64,000 bases of DNA from Paenibacillus xylanilyticus (GTDB lineage: Bacteria; Bacillota; Bacilli; Paenibacillales; Paenibacillaceae), in assembly GCF_013359935.1 (NCBI RefSeq), contig NZ_JABMCB010000185.1:62001-126000 (forward strand), given 5' to 3'. A program made the translations under genes and the position numbers. The notes beneath the pieces were generated by a model. The model worked only from the letters and a program-made list of their open reading frames with translations, was not told the DNA's origin and searched no databases. Position 1 is the first letter of the stretch. Every line of letters begins with the position of its first letter. This document shows, piece by piece, positions 1 through 9,709 of this stretch.

Positions 1-558
1 GCTGAAGGCCTCAACACATCCGGTTCCCCGAGTATCCCGGTGACGCGCGATCCATTCGTCATAACGTGACATGGCCGTATACATCGTTTTTAGGAAAATG
101 CGGTCCTGGCCGTGAAGCAGATAGTGGTTCCATACACTTCGGGCTAGTGGAGTAACCAGTTGAATCTGACGATAGGAAGGACCGTCCTCCGTCAGTTTAT
201 AAGGCAGCAAGCCATCTTCTCGCTGATGAGCGGCAAAGCTAAGATAGGTCGTTTGGGAAACGGATGGAACCAGGCGGGACAGCAGCTCTGCGTTAATCGT
301 ACCTGTGCTCTCCAGCCAGCAGCCGAGATAAATTCCTCCTTCCTGTAGAACAGGATCGCTGCCATCCATGGGAACAATGCAGGCAAGCAGCTTCTCTACT
401 GCAGTGTAATAGGCCTTTTCCAGTCGTCCGTCTGATGCGGCAAAACGAACTCCAGTTTCCTGCCACTCTTGCAGGATCTTTGCATCTTCCGGTTTAGCCG
501 GCTGCACGAGGTCTTGAATGGAGATTTGGCGCAGCCGGTTTACTAGTTCTTCTGTCAT
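1..558 (-). CDS. MGH1-like glycoside hydrolase, N-terminal part (runs off the window)
   Basis: Only the first 186 codons lie in the window; the frame is open to base 1. The start is an ATG preceded by AAGGAGG. The visible protein begins MTEELVNRLRQ and reads like the helical-barrel glycosidases of the GH37/GH63/MGH1-like group: a region with YLSFAAHQREDGLLPY, then MYTAMSRYDEWIARHRDTRG, then GTGCVEAF just before the window edge. The gene starts 24 bp after the end of the reading frame of the solute-binding protein, so it is probably the last or a late gene of the sugar-uptake operon, cleaving imported oligosaccharides in the cytoplasm. There is no signal peptide. The family call is from remembered motifs and the substrate is unknown. 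Confidence 0.6.
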   Translation of the reverse strand, partial: MTEELVNRLRQISIQDLVQPAKPEDAKILQEWQETGVRFAASDGRLEKAYYTAVEKLLACIVPMDGSDPVLQEGGIYLGCWLESTGTINAELLSRLVPSVSQTTYLSFAAHQREDGLLPYKLTEDGPSYRQIQLVTPLARSVWNHYLLHGQDRIFLKTMYTAMSRYDEWIARHRDTRGTGCVEAFS

Positions 559-581
559 GTCCGCCTCCTTGTGGGGCTCGG

Positions 582-1898
582 TTATTGATTCGATTCGAAG
601 ATTCGAACGGTACCGTTGTAGAAACTCGATACGGCTTCCTCGACACTTTTGCGTCCAAAGCCAATTTCCTGGGTTGTCGTCTGAGCCAGCTTGGAGAATT
701 CGGCAAAACCAGGAGGGTTATAGCTTACATCAAAAGGTTCCGTTTTGGTGGCTTCAGATACAAAATTGGTATAGTCATAAACGAGCTCTTCAACAGCTCC
801 CGCTTCTTTCTGAAGAAGATTACGATTGGTTTCCGTAACAGGAACGCCGCGGTCATTGCCAAGAATTCGGGCAGCATCTGGATCATTGATTCAGAAATCC
901 ATTAGCGTGGCAACCTCTTTCGGATACTTGGTATTCGCATAGCCCGATAATCCCTGACTGGATTCGAAAACGACACCCGTACCTTTGGGTCCACGCGGAA
1001 CAGGATGCAGAATTAGCGGATCTTCCGTCAGACTCTGGAAGGCAGCCAGCTGGTTGGAAGGAAGCAGGCTCATGGCGGCTTTGCCCGTGATCAGCAGGGA
1101 TTTGCTCGTGTCATCATGGGGATTGGAGACCTGCATTTCAGGTGTAACCACACCGCCGGATGCCGAAGCCTTCTCCCAATACTGGAACCATGCGAGGACA
1201 TCTTCCTGTGCAAACCCTAATGTACCGTTTTTCATGTCATACAGCTGTTTGCCACGCTGCTTTAAGTAGATGTCCATGCCGTCGACCGTGAAGTTATAGG
1301 TTCCAAATATACCATCGCCGAGCTTGTCAGACAGCTCCTTGCTGATGGCCGCATAATCATCCCAGGTCCAATCCGAATCAGGCAGAGGAATGCCAGCTTT
1401 TTCAAACAAAGCCTTGTTGATCACAATGCCGCGTGCGTTGGCACCTGCTGAAATATGCTGAAGCTTTCCGTCAAGACGCCCGTATTCCACCATGGTGGTA
1501 TCCATGCCATCCAGGTTCAACTCCTTGCCAACATACGGATCAAGATTGAGCAGCACATTCTTTTTGGCATAGTCGACCACATTTCCACCCAGGAAGAAAA
1601 CATCCGGTGCAGTGCCTGACGCCAGCTGCGTATTCAGTTTGTCAAAGTATCCGGAGGAAGGAGCAAATTCGCCCACAATTTTAATATTCGGATGTTTCTC
1701 CTGAAATACTTGAAGGGCTTCGTTCGTAATATCGGCTCGCTTCTGGTCACCCCACCACATCATGCGCAGTTCAACCTGACCGTTGGCTTCGCCCTTTTGA
1801 TCCGTATTGCCGTCAGCGCCTGTATGATCCGTACCAGAGCAGGCTGTTGCGAGTAACAGGAGTGAGGCGGCCATTCCCATCTTGAGTCGTTTAAACAT
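582..1898 (-). pseudogene. ABC sugar transporter solute-binding lipoprotein, interrupted by an in-frame TGA
   Basis: The N-terminus has a lipoprotein signal with lipobox LATAC (Cys20). The rest matches family 1 extracellular solute-binding proteins that deliver oligosaccharides to MalF/MalG-type permeases. Reading stops at a TGA (893-891) after residue 335, directly following ATLMDF. The same frame then continues open for about 100 codons (INDPDAARILGNDRGVP onward) to a TAA at 584-582, giving the usual length of about 438 residues. The downstream part is plainly the C-terminal lobe of the same family, so one base change (perhaps TGG to TGA) or a sequence error explains the break. It lies between the permease genes and the glycosidase gene. 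If the stop is real, the truncated lipoprotein would lack about a quarter of its fold. Confidence 0.75.
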
Positions 1899-1996
1899 TG
1901 TTCATCCTCCCAACAAATATGGTGATTTTGAAACTTTGGCGTACTTAAACATGTGGAGAGTGGTAGACCATAGCCTGACAATCTTTTAATCGGTAC

Positions 1997-2842
1997 TTAC
2001 TTCAGACCAGTTGTAGCAATGCCTTCAAGAAAATAGCGCTGAAACACCAGAAAGATGATTGTTACGGGCAGCAGAGACAGCGTCGACATGGCGAGCAATG
2101 CACCCCAATCCGATTGTCCCGATGGATCGAACAGGGAGCGTATGCCCAATTGAACGGTGAACAGATCAATCTTGCTCAGGTAGATCATCTGGCTGAAGAA
2201 ATCGTCCCAGCTCCAGATAAAAGTGAAGATGGCGGTTGTGATCAGTGCGGGAACCAGGAGAGGTACCACAATTCGGAAAAAAATCTGGGATTGTCCGCAA
2301 CCGTCGATCGTTGCACTCTCGTCGAGCTCCCGTGGAATACCGCGGATAAATTGCACCATCAGCAGAATGAAGAAGGAGTCCTGTGCCAGCCATTTAGGCA
2401 AAATAAGCGGGAAGTACGTATTAATCCATTGCAATTCGTTATAGAGAATATATTGGGGTACCAGCGTCACATGGTAAGGCAGCATGATTGTGACCAGCAT
2501 GATACTGAACCACAGCGTCTTTAGCTTAAATCGGAGCCTGGAAAATGCATAAGCAGCGAGTGAGCACGAGATGACATTCCCCAGGACGCTCATGACCGAG
2601 ATTAATGCCGAATTGCCGAAGAATCGGCCAAAGGAAACGCCCTGCAGCCCTTTCCAGCCATTCACGTAATGATCCAGTGTGAAGCTGGTCGGAATAAGAC
2701 TGCTGCTGGTGAAGATCAGCTGGTTTGGTTTGAACGAACTGAAGATGAGCCATAACACCGGGTATAGCATCAGCAGACCGAGAAGGATAATGACAATGTG
2801 CCTCCCGGTTTGAACCAGCTTTCGTCTGAACGGCATATACAT
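1997..2842 (-). CDS. carbohydrate ABC transporter permease (MalG type)
   Basis: Inner-membrane subunit of a binding-protein-dependent sugar importer, 281 residues, with about six hydrophobic segments. The EAA loop that docks on the ATPase is visible at residues about 174-190 (DESATIDGCGQSQIFF). The start chosen is the ATG at 2842, whose A is also the last base of the stop codon of the upstream permease (TAATG); a GGAGGGGAGG ribosome site lies just before it. This overlap implies translational coupling of the two permeases. A longer reading from 2938 exists but would overlap the upstream gene and lacks a site. No ATPase is encoded nearby, so a shared MsmX-like ATPase elsewhere is likely. Confidence 0.9.
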   Translation of the reverse strand: MYMPFRRKLVQTGRHIVIILLGLLMLYPVLWLIFSSFKPNQLIFTSSSLIPTSFTLDHYVNGWKGLQGVSFGRFFGNSALISVMSVLGNVISCSLAAYAFSRLRFKLKTLWFSIMLVTIMLPYHVTLVPQYILYNELQWINTYFPLILPKWLAQDSFFILLMVQFIRGIPRELDESATIDGCGQSQIFFRIVVPLLVPALITTAIFTFIWSWDDFFSQMIYLSKIDLFTVQLGIRSLFDPSGQSDWGALLAMSTLSLLPVTIIFLVFQRYFLEGIATTGLK

Positions 2843-3756
2843 TACCTCCCCTCCTGGTTGTCGCCATAGAACACCCAGAACCTGGATGTGAGAAAGACGA
2901 TAGCAGTGAAAACACCGATAATGACCAGCATGATCCATGCCAGTGCCGAGGCATATCCCATATCAAAGAACGAAAAGCCTTTCAGATACAGGTACAAGGT
3001 GTAGAACATCGTGGCATCGAGGGGTCCTCCGCGACCATCTCCGATGACATATGCCGGAGTGAAGGCCTGGAAGGAATTGATCATGCTCATAATCAGATTA
3101 AAAAAAATGACGGGTGACAGCATCGGCAGGGTGATGCGGAAGAATTGGCGCAGCTTGCTAGCTCCGTCCACATCGGATGCTTCGTAGAGATCGGCAGGTA
3201 TCTGCTTAAGCCCAGCCAGGAAGATCACCATCGCCGAGCCAAACTGCCACACGGACAGCGTAACAATGGTGTAAATGACGTAATCGGGATGTGCAATCCA
3301 AGCAGGTCCTGCTATGCCGAACCAGTTCAGAAACTGATTGACGAGTCCATTGCCGTCGAAGATTTGGCGCCATACAATGGCAATCGCTACGCTTCCTCCC
3401 AAGAGAGAAGGAATGTAATACACGGTCCGATAGATCCCTAGTCCGCGAATGCCTTTGTTTAGCGCCATCGCTACCAGCAGTGCAAATGCCAGTCGAAGTG
3501 GAACGGACAGGAAAACATAAAAGAAGGTGAGCCCTAGCGATCTGCGAAACGTATCATCTTCACTGAAGATTTGCACATAATTGCTGAGCCCTGTCCACGT
3601 CGGTGGCGACAACAGATTGAACTTGGTCATGGATAAATACAGTGATGCAACCATTGGCCCCAGTGTTAGGCAGAATAGGCCAATAAGCCAAGGCAGAAGG
3701 AACAAGTAGGCTGTCTTATTTTGCTGGCCGTATAAGGGCGTGGACATTTTTTTCAT
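2842..3756 (-). CDS. carbohydrate ABC transporter permease (MalF/LplB type)
   Basis: First permease of the sugar importer, 304 residues, about six membrane segments, with the EAA motif at residues about 191-207 (YEASDVDGASKLRQFF). The start ATG is preceded by AAGGGAGG at good spacing. Its TAA stop overlaps the start of the partner permease by one base. It is the first transporter gene of the minus-strand cluster, lying 120 bp downstream of the response regulator. A cre-like site sits in that gap, suggesting carbon catabolite control. The substrate cannot be read from sequence; the neighbouring Gfo/Idh oxidoreductase and glycosidases fit a plant or microbial oligosaccharide. Confidence 0.92.
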   Translation of the reverse strand: MKKMSTPLYGQQNKTAYLFLLPWLIGLFCLTLGPMVASLYLSMTKFNLLSPPTWTGLSNYVQIFSEDDTFRRSLGLTFFYVFLSVPLRLAFALLVAMALNKGIRGLGIYRTVYYIPSLLGGSVAIAIVWRQIFDGNGLVNQFLNWFGIAGPAWIAHPDYVIYTIVTLSVWQFGSAMVIFLAGLKQIPADLYEASDVDGASKLRQFFRITLPMLSPVIFFNLIMSMINSFQAFTPAYVIGDGRGGPLDATMFYTLYLYLKGFSFFDMGYASALAWIMLVIIGVFTAIVFLTSRFWVFYGDNQEGR

Positions 3757-3801
3757 GGTTTGCCTCCCTTCAGGCTAAGAGTGGACGGTCGTTCAGAATA
3801 T

Positions 3802-3815
3802 TGAATCCGCTTACA
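3802..3815 (-). promoter_or_regulatory. cre-like CcpA site upstream of the sugar ABC operon
   Basis: On the minus strand the sequence TGTAAGCGGATTCA matches the cre consensus TGWAANCGNTNWCA at 13 of 14 positions. It overlaps a perfect 7-bp inverted repeat (CCGCTTA/TAAGCGG, 3807-3825). It lies upstream of the permease genes, where CcpA would repress in the presence of preferred sugars. The match is by eye. Confidence 0.45.
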
Positions 3816-3875
3816 CAATAAGCGGTAAACGACCTGATAACCTCATCTTACCTGGGAAGCGAAGGGGCCGGAATC

Positions 3876-5477
3876 TCATTTCTTCGGATGCTCATTAGCG
3901 ATTTTTTCGGATTGCTTTAATCGGTACTCCGAAGGACTCATGTTGTGCATTTTTTTGAATCTGGCACTGAAATAGCTTGGTGAAGAGAAGCCTGTAAGCT
4001 CGGTGATATCCCATACACTCAATTGAGTTTCCTTCAATAGACGTGTTGCGTGTTTCATCCGGGTCTCTGTCACATATTGAATAAAGGAGATGCCTGCTCC
4101 TGCCTTAAATATTTCCGAGAAGTAGGAAGGGTGATAATTAAATTGCTCCGCCAGAGAGGTGAGCGTTATTTCCTGCATGTAGTTTTCGTCGATATATCGT
4201 TTCGCCGATTCGATCAAACTCGCTTCCGTGATCTCGGATGGATGCTGCAGATCCACAAAATCCCGTGCCCATTGCATAAGCATCCGATCCGCTTGCTCGG
4301 GGGTTTCCAGCCACAGTACCCATTCGGGAGAAAGCCACTGAGATTGCTTGCTATGAGCATGACGCACGTAGTCCATAGCCGCTGACTCCATCAGAAGTGA
4401 AATTTGCAAAAGACACCGGACGAGGCGGGAAGGGGATTGCCGAAAGGCATCATCCAGCTCTTTTCGAATCATGCTGCGGAAGGAATCCAGTTCGCCTCGA
4501 ATGAGGCATCGATGCAGTGCGCGACTGGTCTCTTCTGGCAGCAGCGGGCTATGATCCGTTACCTGTGTGGTCTGAGCTTGACCAGTCTGACGTCCGGCAA
4601 GGTTCCAAGCCAGCAGGGAATGGACGTACCCTTCCTTCCAGCGGTCAAGCCCTGCTACCGTCAGCCCAATTCCCATCTGCACTTCCATTGTCAAATAGGA
4701 ATTAACTTGTGCCGACAGTCTTTCCGCAAATTGATGCTGAATGCCATCCAATAACATGAAATGCATGATTCCAGGATGGGCTGTATCCTGAAAAACATGT
4801 GCGCTCCCCGAATAGGACTGGGCAATTTCACGACAGACCATCTGGAACGGGAGGTGCATATCCTCCGGAACACGGGTCTCGGAAGCAGGTGGATGGCTTG
4901 TTTCCCTCAGACCCGCAGTCAGGAAGCAAACCTGGGAATACTGCCATTCATCCAGATGGAACAGTCTGATCCGTTCCGGTAGTGCAGAAGGAGGGAGCTT
5001 GCTGCCCTTCACGAGATCCAGCAGGAAGTGTGTTTTCATCTGTTGATAGTATTGGGACAGGCGCCACTGCATCATTTCGGAATCATCCCGGGTCTTTCGT
5101 TTCTTGTCCATTTCCTCTTTGATCTTGGTTAAGGCTGTTCTCAGATCTTCCCGCGTCACTGGCTTCAAAAGGTAGTCCATGGCATGACTGCGGACTCCGG
5201 CTCTGGCGTATTGGAAATCTTCATATCCGGTAATAATGATAATTTCAATGGACGGATTGTGGATTCTGCAAATATCCAGCAGCTGCACTCCATCCATGAC
5301 AGGCATGTTCATATCTGTTACGAGCAGATCAAACGGACCTTGTTTCAGCAGTTCAACAGCTTCAACGCCGTTGGCTGCCTCACCTGAGATAGCAAAGCCC
5401 ATTCCATCCCAGTCCACTTTCAGTTTCAGACCTTCGCGAACTTCGATTTCATCATCGGCGATCAATACGTTGTACAT
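3876..5477 (-). CDS. YesN-type response regulator with AraC DNA-binding domain
   Basis: A 533-residue regulator: receiver domain at the N-terminus with the acidic pair near residues 8-9, phosphoacceptor Asp55 in LLVTDMNMPVMDG, and the conserved Lys in YLLKPV. A long middle region follows, and the last 100 residues carry two AraC helix-turn-helix motifs (ESAKRYIDENYM then FSSPSYFSARFKKM). The start is preceded by AGGAGG. The gene overlaps the upstream sensor kinase by 26 bp, as is usual for this pair. It most likely activates the permease and binding-protein genes just downstream when the kinase senses extracellular sugar. Confidence 0.93.
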   Translation of the reverse strand: MYNVLIADDEIEVREGLKLKVDWDGMGFAISGEAANGVEAVELLKQGPFDLLVTDMNMPVMDGVQLLDICRIHNPSIEIIIITGYEDFQYARAGVRSHAMDYLLKPVTREDLRTALTKIKEEMDKKRKTRDDSEMMQWRLSQYYQQMKTHFLLDLVKGSKLPPSALPERIRLFHLDEWQYSQVCFLTAGLRETSHPPASETRVPEDMHLPFQMVCREIAQSYSGSAHVFQDTAHPGIMHFMLLDGIQHQFAERLSAQVNSYLTMEVQMGIGLTVAGLDRWKEGYVHSLLAWNLAGRQTGQAQTTQVTDHSPLLPEETSRALHRCLIRGELDSFRSMIRKELDDAFRQSPSRLVRCLLQISLLMESAAMDYVRHAHSKQSQWLSPEWVLWLETPEQADRMLMQWARDFVDLQHPSEITEASLIESAKRYIDENYMQEITLTSLAEQFNYHPSYFSEIFKAGAGISFIQYVTETRMKHATRLLKETQLSVWDITELTGFSSPSYFSARFKKMHNMSPSEYRLKQSEKIANEHPKK

Positions 5478-7272
5478 GATTATCCTCCTGTACGGGTAGA
5501 ATCAGTTCGATACATGTGCCCTGGGCATCCCCGTTTGTAATATGAATGGCAAAAAGGGAGCCGTAATGCAGGCGACACCGGGCAATCACATTTCCAAGTC
5601 CAATGTGCCAGCCTGAATTCCGTAGAATCGGCTCCAGCTGTGAGGTGACAGCCTGAGGATCCTGGAGTCTGGATATGATCTCCTGGGGCATGCCGGGTCC
5701 GTTGTCCTTTATCTGGATTTGCAGACGTTGGTCCAACCTGATAATTCGAATATGCACCTGTGCAGTAGCTTGGTGCTGGAAGCTGTATTTGACGGCATTC
5801 TCGATCAACGGCTGCAGAATAAACTTGACGATGATGAGGCGATCCAGACCGCCCGATTCCTCAATGGAGATTTCAAGTTTAGGACCGAAACGGGTTTGCA
5901 GAATGGAGATGTAGTGGCGGACATATGCAAGTTCCTCGGCCAATGATACAAGATCATCATTCGTATGCATGGAGTACCGCATCATTTTGCCAAGATCCTC
6001 TATGACCTGCACGGTATCGTCTGTTCGACGCTGCATGGCGAGACTGCTTACCAGCTCCAGCGTGTTGAACATAAAATGAGGGTTAATCTGCATCAGCAGT
6101 GCTTTATATTCGGCTTGCTGCCGAAGCAGTTTCAACTCGAATTCATTTTGGATATGCTGTCTCAGCCGGAGGATCATGTAGCGGAAGGTAGAGACGACAT
6201 AACTGATCTCGCTTTTTACATTTTGGTCCGGAGGCAGTAGAGACTCGGCCTGGTCAAAAGCACCACGCTGCACCTGCCTCATCGCCAGCACAAGACGTGT
6301 CAAGGGTTTGGTTACACCGTAAGACAGCCAGGCCGCAGCACACAGCGACAGAAATATCACGGCGATCGTGACTACAAGTGTTGTCGTTTGGAGTTTGTGC
6401 AGAGAGGAATACATTTCTTTTTCCGGTGCCAAACCAACCAGCATCCAGCCCGTGCGTCCCAATTTTTTGTATACCATAATGTCCCGTTTACCCTCATCAT
6501 TGCTCAGATATTCAACACCTGATTTCGGTGTACTCTTTCGTATAAGATCGATTTGGGATACGGCCCTCGTCCCAAGTTCATGAGCCTTTTGGGAGAGGAT
6601 GGGCTGGCCTTGTTCGTTCAGCAGAAAAATGGTGCTGTTCTTAGCCAGATGAATCCGGCTTAGTGGTTCCAGAAAGTAGGACTCGCTTACATTGACCTTC
6701 ATGACATTACGTGCAGTAGCATGATGGAAGGTTCCAATAGGCATGAGCAGGCTAACCACCGGATTGCCATGATCTCTAACGCGTTCATGCTCGTCAGTAT
6801 GTGCCGACAGCCATCGGTCTCCGGATGCGAAAAAATTCGTATACCATGATTCTTGCAAAAAGGCAGGGTCATTGGTGACCTGATTTTCGGCGCCAATCCG
6901 AAGCCCGTTTAGTCGATAGATGGACACATCGGAAATACTGGTGTAACTGTTCGTAGCCTGCGTCAGAAATCGGCTCATGGCAAGGTTTGCCAACATTTTC
7001 TCCCCCTCGGACAACTGCGGATCACTCAGGGCATTATCCCAACTTTTCGCCATATCACTGTTGAAAACGAGGGAGGCTGCATCGTAAATCTGCATTTGGA
7101 CCATATCAATATAAGAGCCGTATTCCTCCATTTTCTCCAGAGCAGAGGATTCGATATAGGAGCGTATGACAGCCCGTGATTCCGCAAATAGCAGGAAGGA
7201 GAGCGTGCCGAATGAGAGGACAAACAAGACAATAATCAAGGCAATCAGCCGGCTTTTTAATGAAAAGAACAT
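5452..7272 (-). CDS. YesM-type sensor histidine kinase
   Basis: Membrane-bound sensor kinase, 606 residues from the chosen ATG (7272), which follows AAGGGGG. The order is: membrane segment at about 5-30, an extracellular sensing region of about 265 residues (dCACHE-like), a second membrane segment at about 297-320, HAMP, the His_kinase domain with His399 in INPHFMFNTLEL, and an ATPase domain with LIENAVKYSF and DNGPGM. This is the LytS/YesM class. It overlaps the response-regulator gene and probably senses a sugar or the liganded binding protein. A longer frame extends to 7380, but the extra 36 residues look non-coding and have no ribosome site. Confidence 0.92.
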   Translation of the reverse strand: MFFSLKSRLIALIIVLFVLSFGTLSFLLFAESRAVIRSYIESSALEKMEEYGSYIDMVQMQIYDAASLVFNSDMAKSWDNALSDPQLSEGEKMLANLAMSRFLTQATNSYTSISDVSIYRLNGLRIGAENQVTNDPAFLQESWYTNFFASGDRWLSAHTDEHERVRDHGNPVVSLLMPIGTFHHATARNVMKVNVSESYFLEPLSRIHLAKNSTIFLLNEQGQPILSQKAHELGTRAVSQIDLIRKSTPKSGVEYLSNDEGKRDIMVYKKLGRTGWMLVGLAPEKEMYSSLHKLQTTTLVVTIAVIFLSLCAAAWLSYGVTKPLTRLVLAMRQVQRGAFDQAESLLPPDQNVKSEISYVVSTFRYMILRLRQHIQNEFELKLLRQQAEYKALLMQINPHFMFNTLELVSSLAMQRRTDDTVQVIEDLGKMMRYSMHTNDDLVSLAEELAYVRHYISILQTRFGPKLEISIEESGGLDRLIIVKFILQPLIENAVKYSFQHQATAQVHIRIIRLDQRLQIQIKDNGPGMPQEIISRLQDPQAVTSQLEPILRNSGWHIGLGNVIARCRLHYGSLFAIHITNGDAQGTCIELILPVQEDNHVQRIDRR

Positions 7273-7383
7273 CCATTTCCCCCTTGATATTAAGATTTTC
7301 TCAAGCCAGGACTCCAAATGGAAAAAAGACCGCGTGAAATACGCAGCCTTGAATAACATGTTGAAGGAACAACCTTGCAATAA

Positions 7384-8673
7384 TTAAAATTGAACCAGGC
7401 TATTGATTTGGACAGGCATCCCTGTAGAAATCGCACGGTTGGCTGCAATACCGGTCAGGATGGATCTCGCTCCATCGATATGGTTGGCAGCACGGGCATA
7501 CGGATCTTCTACAGGTTCGCCGAACAGATCATTGAGCAGTACCGGGTCTCCTCCGCCATGTCCGCCTTTTTGCTCTTCGACATGCACTTCATACGGGGCA
7601 TCGAACATGGGAAGTACACGCAGCGTTTTGCCAATCAGTGCACCTTCCAGACTTTTGTCGCCGAGTGAATTGACATAGGACTGTTCCACAATGGACATCT
7701 CGATCCGGCCTTTGGTGCCGTTAATGGCGATACGATATCCCTCCCACGGCTGATAGGCGACAAGGGAATAGGTCAAAATCGCTTTGTTCTGATACTGGAC
7801 GAGCACGCCCATCGTATCCTCAATATTGATGCCATCCCCAAATACGCTCTGATCGCGCTGATAGCCATCTTCAGGCTCCGCATCCAGATACATTGCTTTG
7901 AGATGCGCATCCGAATCCAGATGGAGTGCAAAAGGATCCTCCTGAGCGAGCGGATTGCCGGTTGCGCGGTTGTAGAATTGGGTAACGCCACGTTCTTCCG
8001 CATTTTCCCGTCCATAGTACATCAGATCACCAAACGCAAAGACCGTTTCGGGCTGAGAACCGATCCAGAAATTGACCAGATCAAAGTGATGGGTGGACTT
8101 ATGCACAAGCAATCCTCCGCTGTTACGTTTGTCGCGGTGCCAGCGGCGGAAATAATCTGCACCATGCCGGGTATTGAGCAGCCATTCGAAGTGAACGGAG
8201 GTGACTTTTCCAATCGTATCGTTCATGATCAGCTCACGGATCTTGGTATGATGGGGAGCATAACGGTAGTTAAAGGTCACCCTGATATTTTGCCCGGTCC
8301 GCTTGGCGGCATCAAGGATGTCCTGGCATTTGTGCTCATCAATGGTCATGGGCTTCTCGGTCACGACATCGCATCCAAGCTCCATGGCCCGAATGATGTA
8401 CTTGTGATGAGTACGGTCAATACTGGTCACAATGACGGCGTCCGGTTTCTCGTTTTCAATCATTTGATCAAATTGATCTGCTGTATAGGTGGGGACCTCA
8501 TTGTATTTATATCGTTCTCGCAGCAGTTGATTGGCATAATTCATCCGGGTCTGATTGATATCACAAAATGCTGCAAGTTCGGATTGTTCACGAAAGTTTT
8601 GTGCCAGTGCACCGTAAAAAAATTCGGCCCGCCCCCCGGTACCAACCAATACATAGCGTTTCTTGCCACTCAT
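7384..8673 (-). CDS. Gfo/Idh/MocA family NAD(P)-dependent oxidoreductase
   Basis: A 429-residue cytoplasmic dehydrogenase of the Gfo/Idh/MocA superfamily. The Rossmann nucleotide-binding loop GTGGRA is at residues 11-16, and the family EKPM motif, whose Lys takes part in catalysis, appears around residue 106. The C-terminal alpha/beta domain contains HFDLVNFWIGSQPE. Such enzymes oxidise or epimerise sugars and inositols. The gene is upstream of and co-directional with the kinase/regulator/ABC genes, so it probably processes the same imported sugar. It diverges from an AraC gene across an intergenic region with a cre-like site. The exact substrate is unknown. Confidence 0.9.
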   Translation of the reverse strand: MSGKKRYVLVGTGGRAEFFYGALAQNFREQSELAAFCDINQTRMNYANQLLRERYKYNEVPTYTADQFDQMIENEKPDAVIVTSIDRTHHKYIIRAMELGCDVVTEKPMTIDEHKCQDILDAAKRTGQNIRVTFNYRYAPHHTKIRELIMNDTIGKVTSVHFEWLLNTRHGADYFRRWHRDKRNSGGLLVHKSTHHFDLVNFWIGSQPETVFAFGDLMYYGRENAEERGVTQFYNRATGNPLAQEDPFALHLDSDAHLKAMYLDAEPEDGYQRDQSVFGDGINIEDTMGVLVQYQNKAILTYSLVAYQPWEGYRIAINGTKGRIEMSIVEQSYVNSLGDKSLEGALIGKTLRVLPMFDAPYEVHVEEQKGGHGGGDPVLLNDLFGEPVEDPYARAANHIDGARSILTGIAANRAISTGMPVQINSLVQF

Positions 8674-8740
8674 ATCTATCGCCTCCTTGAATATAGCTCT
8701 AGACTATAACAAGGGAATACTTCTTTCGCCGCATTTTTTG

Positions 8741-8754
8741 CGTAATCGCTTTCA
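8741..8754 (+). promoter_or_regulatory. cre-like CcpA site in the divergent intergenic region
   Basis: The sequence CGTAATCGCTTTCA matches TGWAANCGNTNWCA at 13 of 14 positions. It lies between the oxidoreductase (minus) and the AraC gene (plus). It partly overlaps a TTTCAA -35-like hexamer (8750-8755) placed 16 bp from a TATAAT (8772-8777), so binding there could block the AraC promoter. Confidence 0.45.
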
Positions 8755-8798
8755 AACCCCGCTTATTTTGCTATAATCCTTGAAAAGGGGGCTGCATC

Positions 8799-9680
8799 AT
8801 GTCACAGCCGTTTCGAGCAGATTACCACGATCCTACCGGATATTTGGATATTGAATATGATCGCCGGCTTGGCTATTATTCCATGACAGCTGACCATCTT
8901 CATGACCATTATGAGCTGTACTATCTCTTGAAGGGTGAGCGCATCTATTTTATTAAAGACCGCTCCTACCACGTAAAAGCCGGGGATTTTGTATTCGTGG
9001 ACCGGAATGCCGTTCATAAGACACTGGAGAGCGGGAGACCAGACCATGAACGAATTGTACTGTACCTGAAGCCGGAGCTGTTTGGGGAGATGAGTATAGC
9101 GCCTTCATTGATTGAGGGGTTAAAGGAACCTTTCGGATGGGAAGTTCCGATGCTGAGGCTTCCACCACATAACAGCGAAACCGCAGAACGAATTGTCAAT
9201 GAAATGATTGATGAGATGGTCCAGCCCCAAGCGGGAAGCAGTCTGCTGCTGCGCCACCGATCCATTGAATTGCTGCTGATCGCATACCGCAATCAACAGC
9301 AGGGCAAGGTACATGCTGCGGAGAGCGAGCCGATTCTACATCCCAAAACGCAAGCGGTTGTCCGCTATCTGAATGAAAATTATCAGAACCCTCTTTCGCT
9401 GCCCGAAGTTGCGGCAGAATTCCGGATCAGTCCGCATTATCTCAGTCGATTGTTCAAACAAACCACAGGATTCACCTTTATCGATTATCTGAATCTGCTT
9501 CGCGTGAAGGAAGCGCAGCGCTTGCTGCGGGAGAGTGGGGATTCCATTACGGAGATCGCCTGGCGTGCAGGCTTCAGTAACTTTTCCCATTTTGGCAAAG
9601 TGTTCAAACGGACAGTTCAAATGTCTCCAAGAACATACAGACAGGGGTATAAAGATTCGGGTCTATCTCAATCTCTGTAA
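8799..9680 (+). CDS. AraC family transcriptional regulator with cupin sensing domain
   Basis: A 293-residue one-component regulator. Residues about 1-150 form a cupin sugar-sensing domain (DHLHDHYELYYLLKGE, then VKAGDFVFVDRNAVHK). Residues about 190-293 carry the AraC/XylS DNA-binding domain with two helix-turn-helix units (LPEVAAEFRISPHYLSRLF and ITEIAWRAGFSNFSHFGKVF). A clear TATAAT lies 22 bp before the gene and AAAGGGGG precedes the ATG. It is divergent from the Gfo/Idh gene and convergent with the GH43-like gene, and probably controls one or both in response to a sugar ligand. Confidence 0.9.
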   Translation: MSQPFRADYHDPTGYLDIEYDRRLGYYSMTADHLHDHYELYYLLKGERIYFIKDRSYHVKAGDFVFVDRNAVHKTLESGRPDHERIVLYLKPELFGEMSIAPSLIEGLKEPFGWEVPMLRLPPHNSETAERIVNEMIDEMVQPQAGSSLLLRHRSIELLLIAYRNQQQGKVHAAESEPILHPKTQAVVRYLNENYQNPLSLPEVAAEFRISPHYLSRLFKQTTGFTFIDYLNLLRVKEAQRLLRESGDSITEIAWRAGFSNFSHFGKVFKRTVQMSPRTYRQGYKDSGLSQSL

Positions 9681-9709
9681 ATTGCTCAGAATCAAGCGGG
9701 AATCAAAAG

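Noticed and set aside
891..893. Possible selenocysteine codon in the sugar-binding protein.
   Set aside because: No selenoprotein is known in this family, the position is structural, and no bacterial SECIS-like hairpin was evident after the TGA; nonsense mutation or error is simpler.
7903..8709. 268-codon open frame opposite the Gfo/Idh gene.
   Set aside because: It is a shadow of a well-supported dehydrogenase with clear motifs; no ribosome site and no recognisable family.
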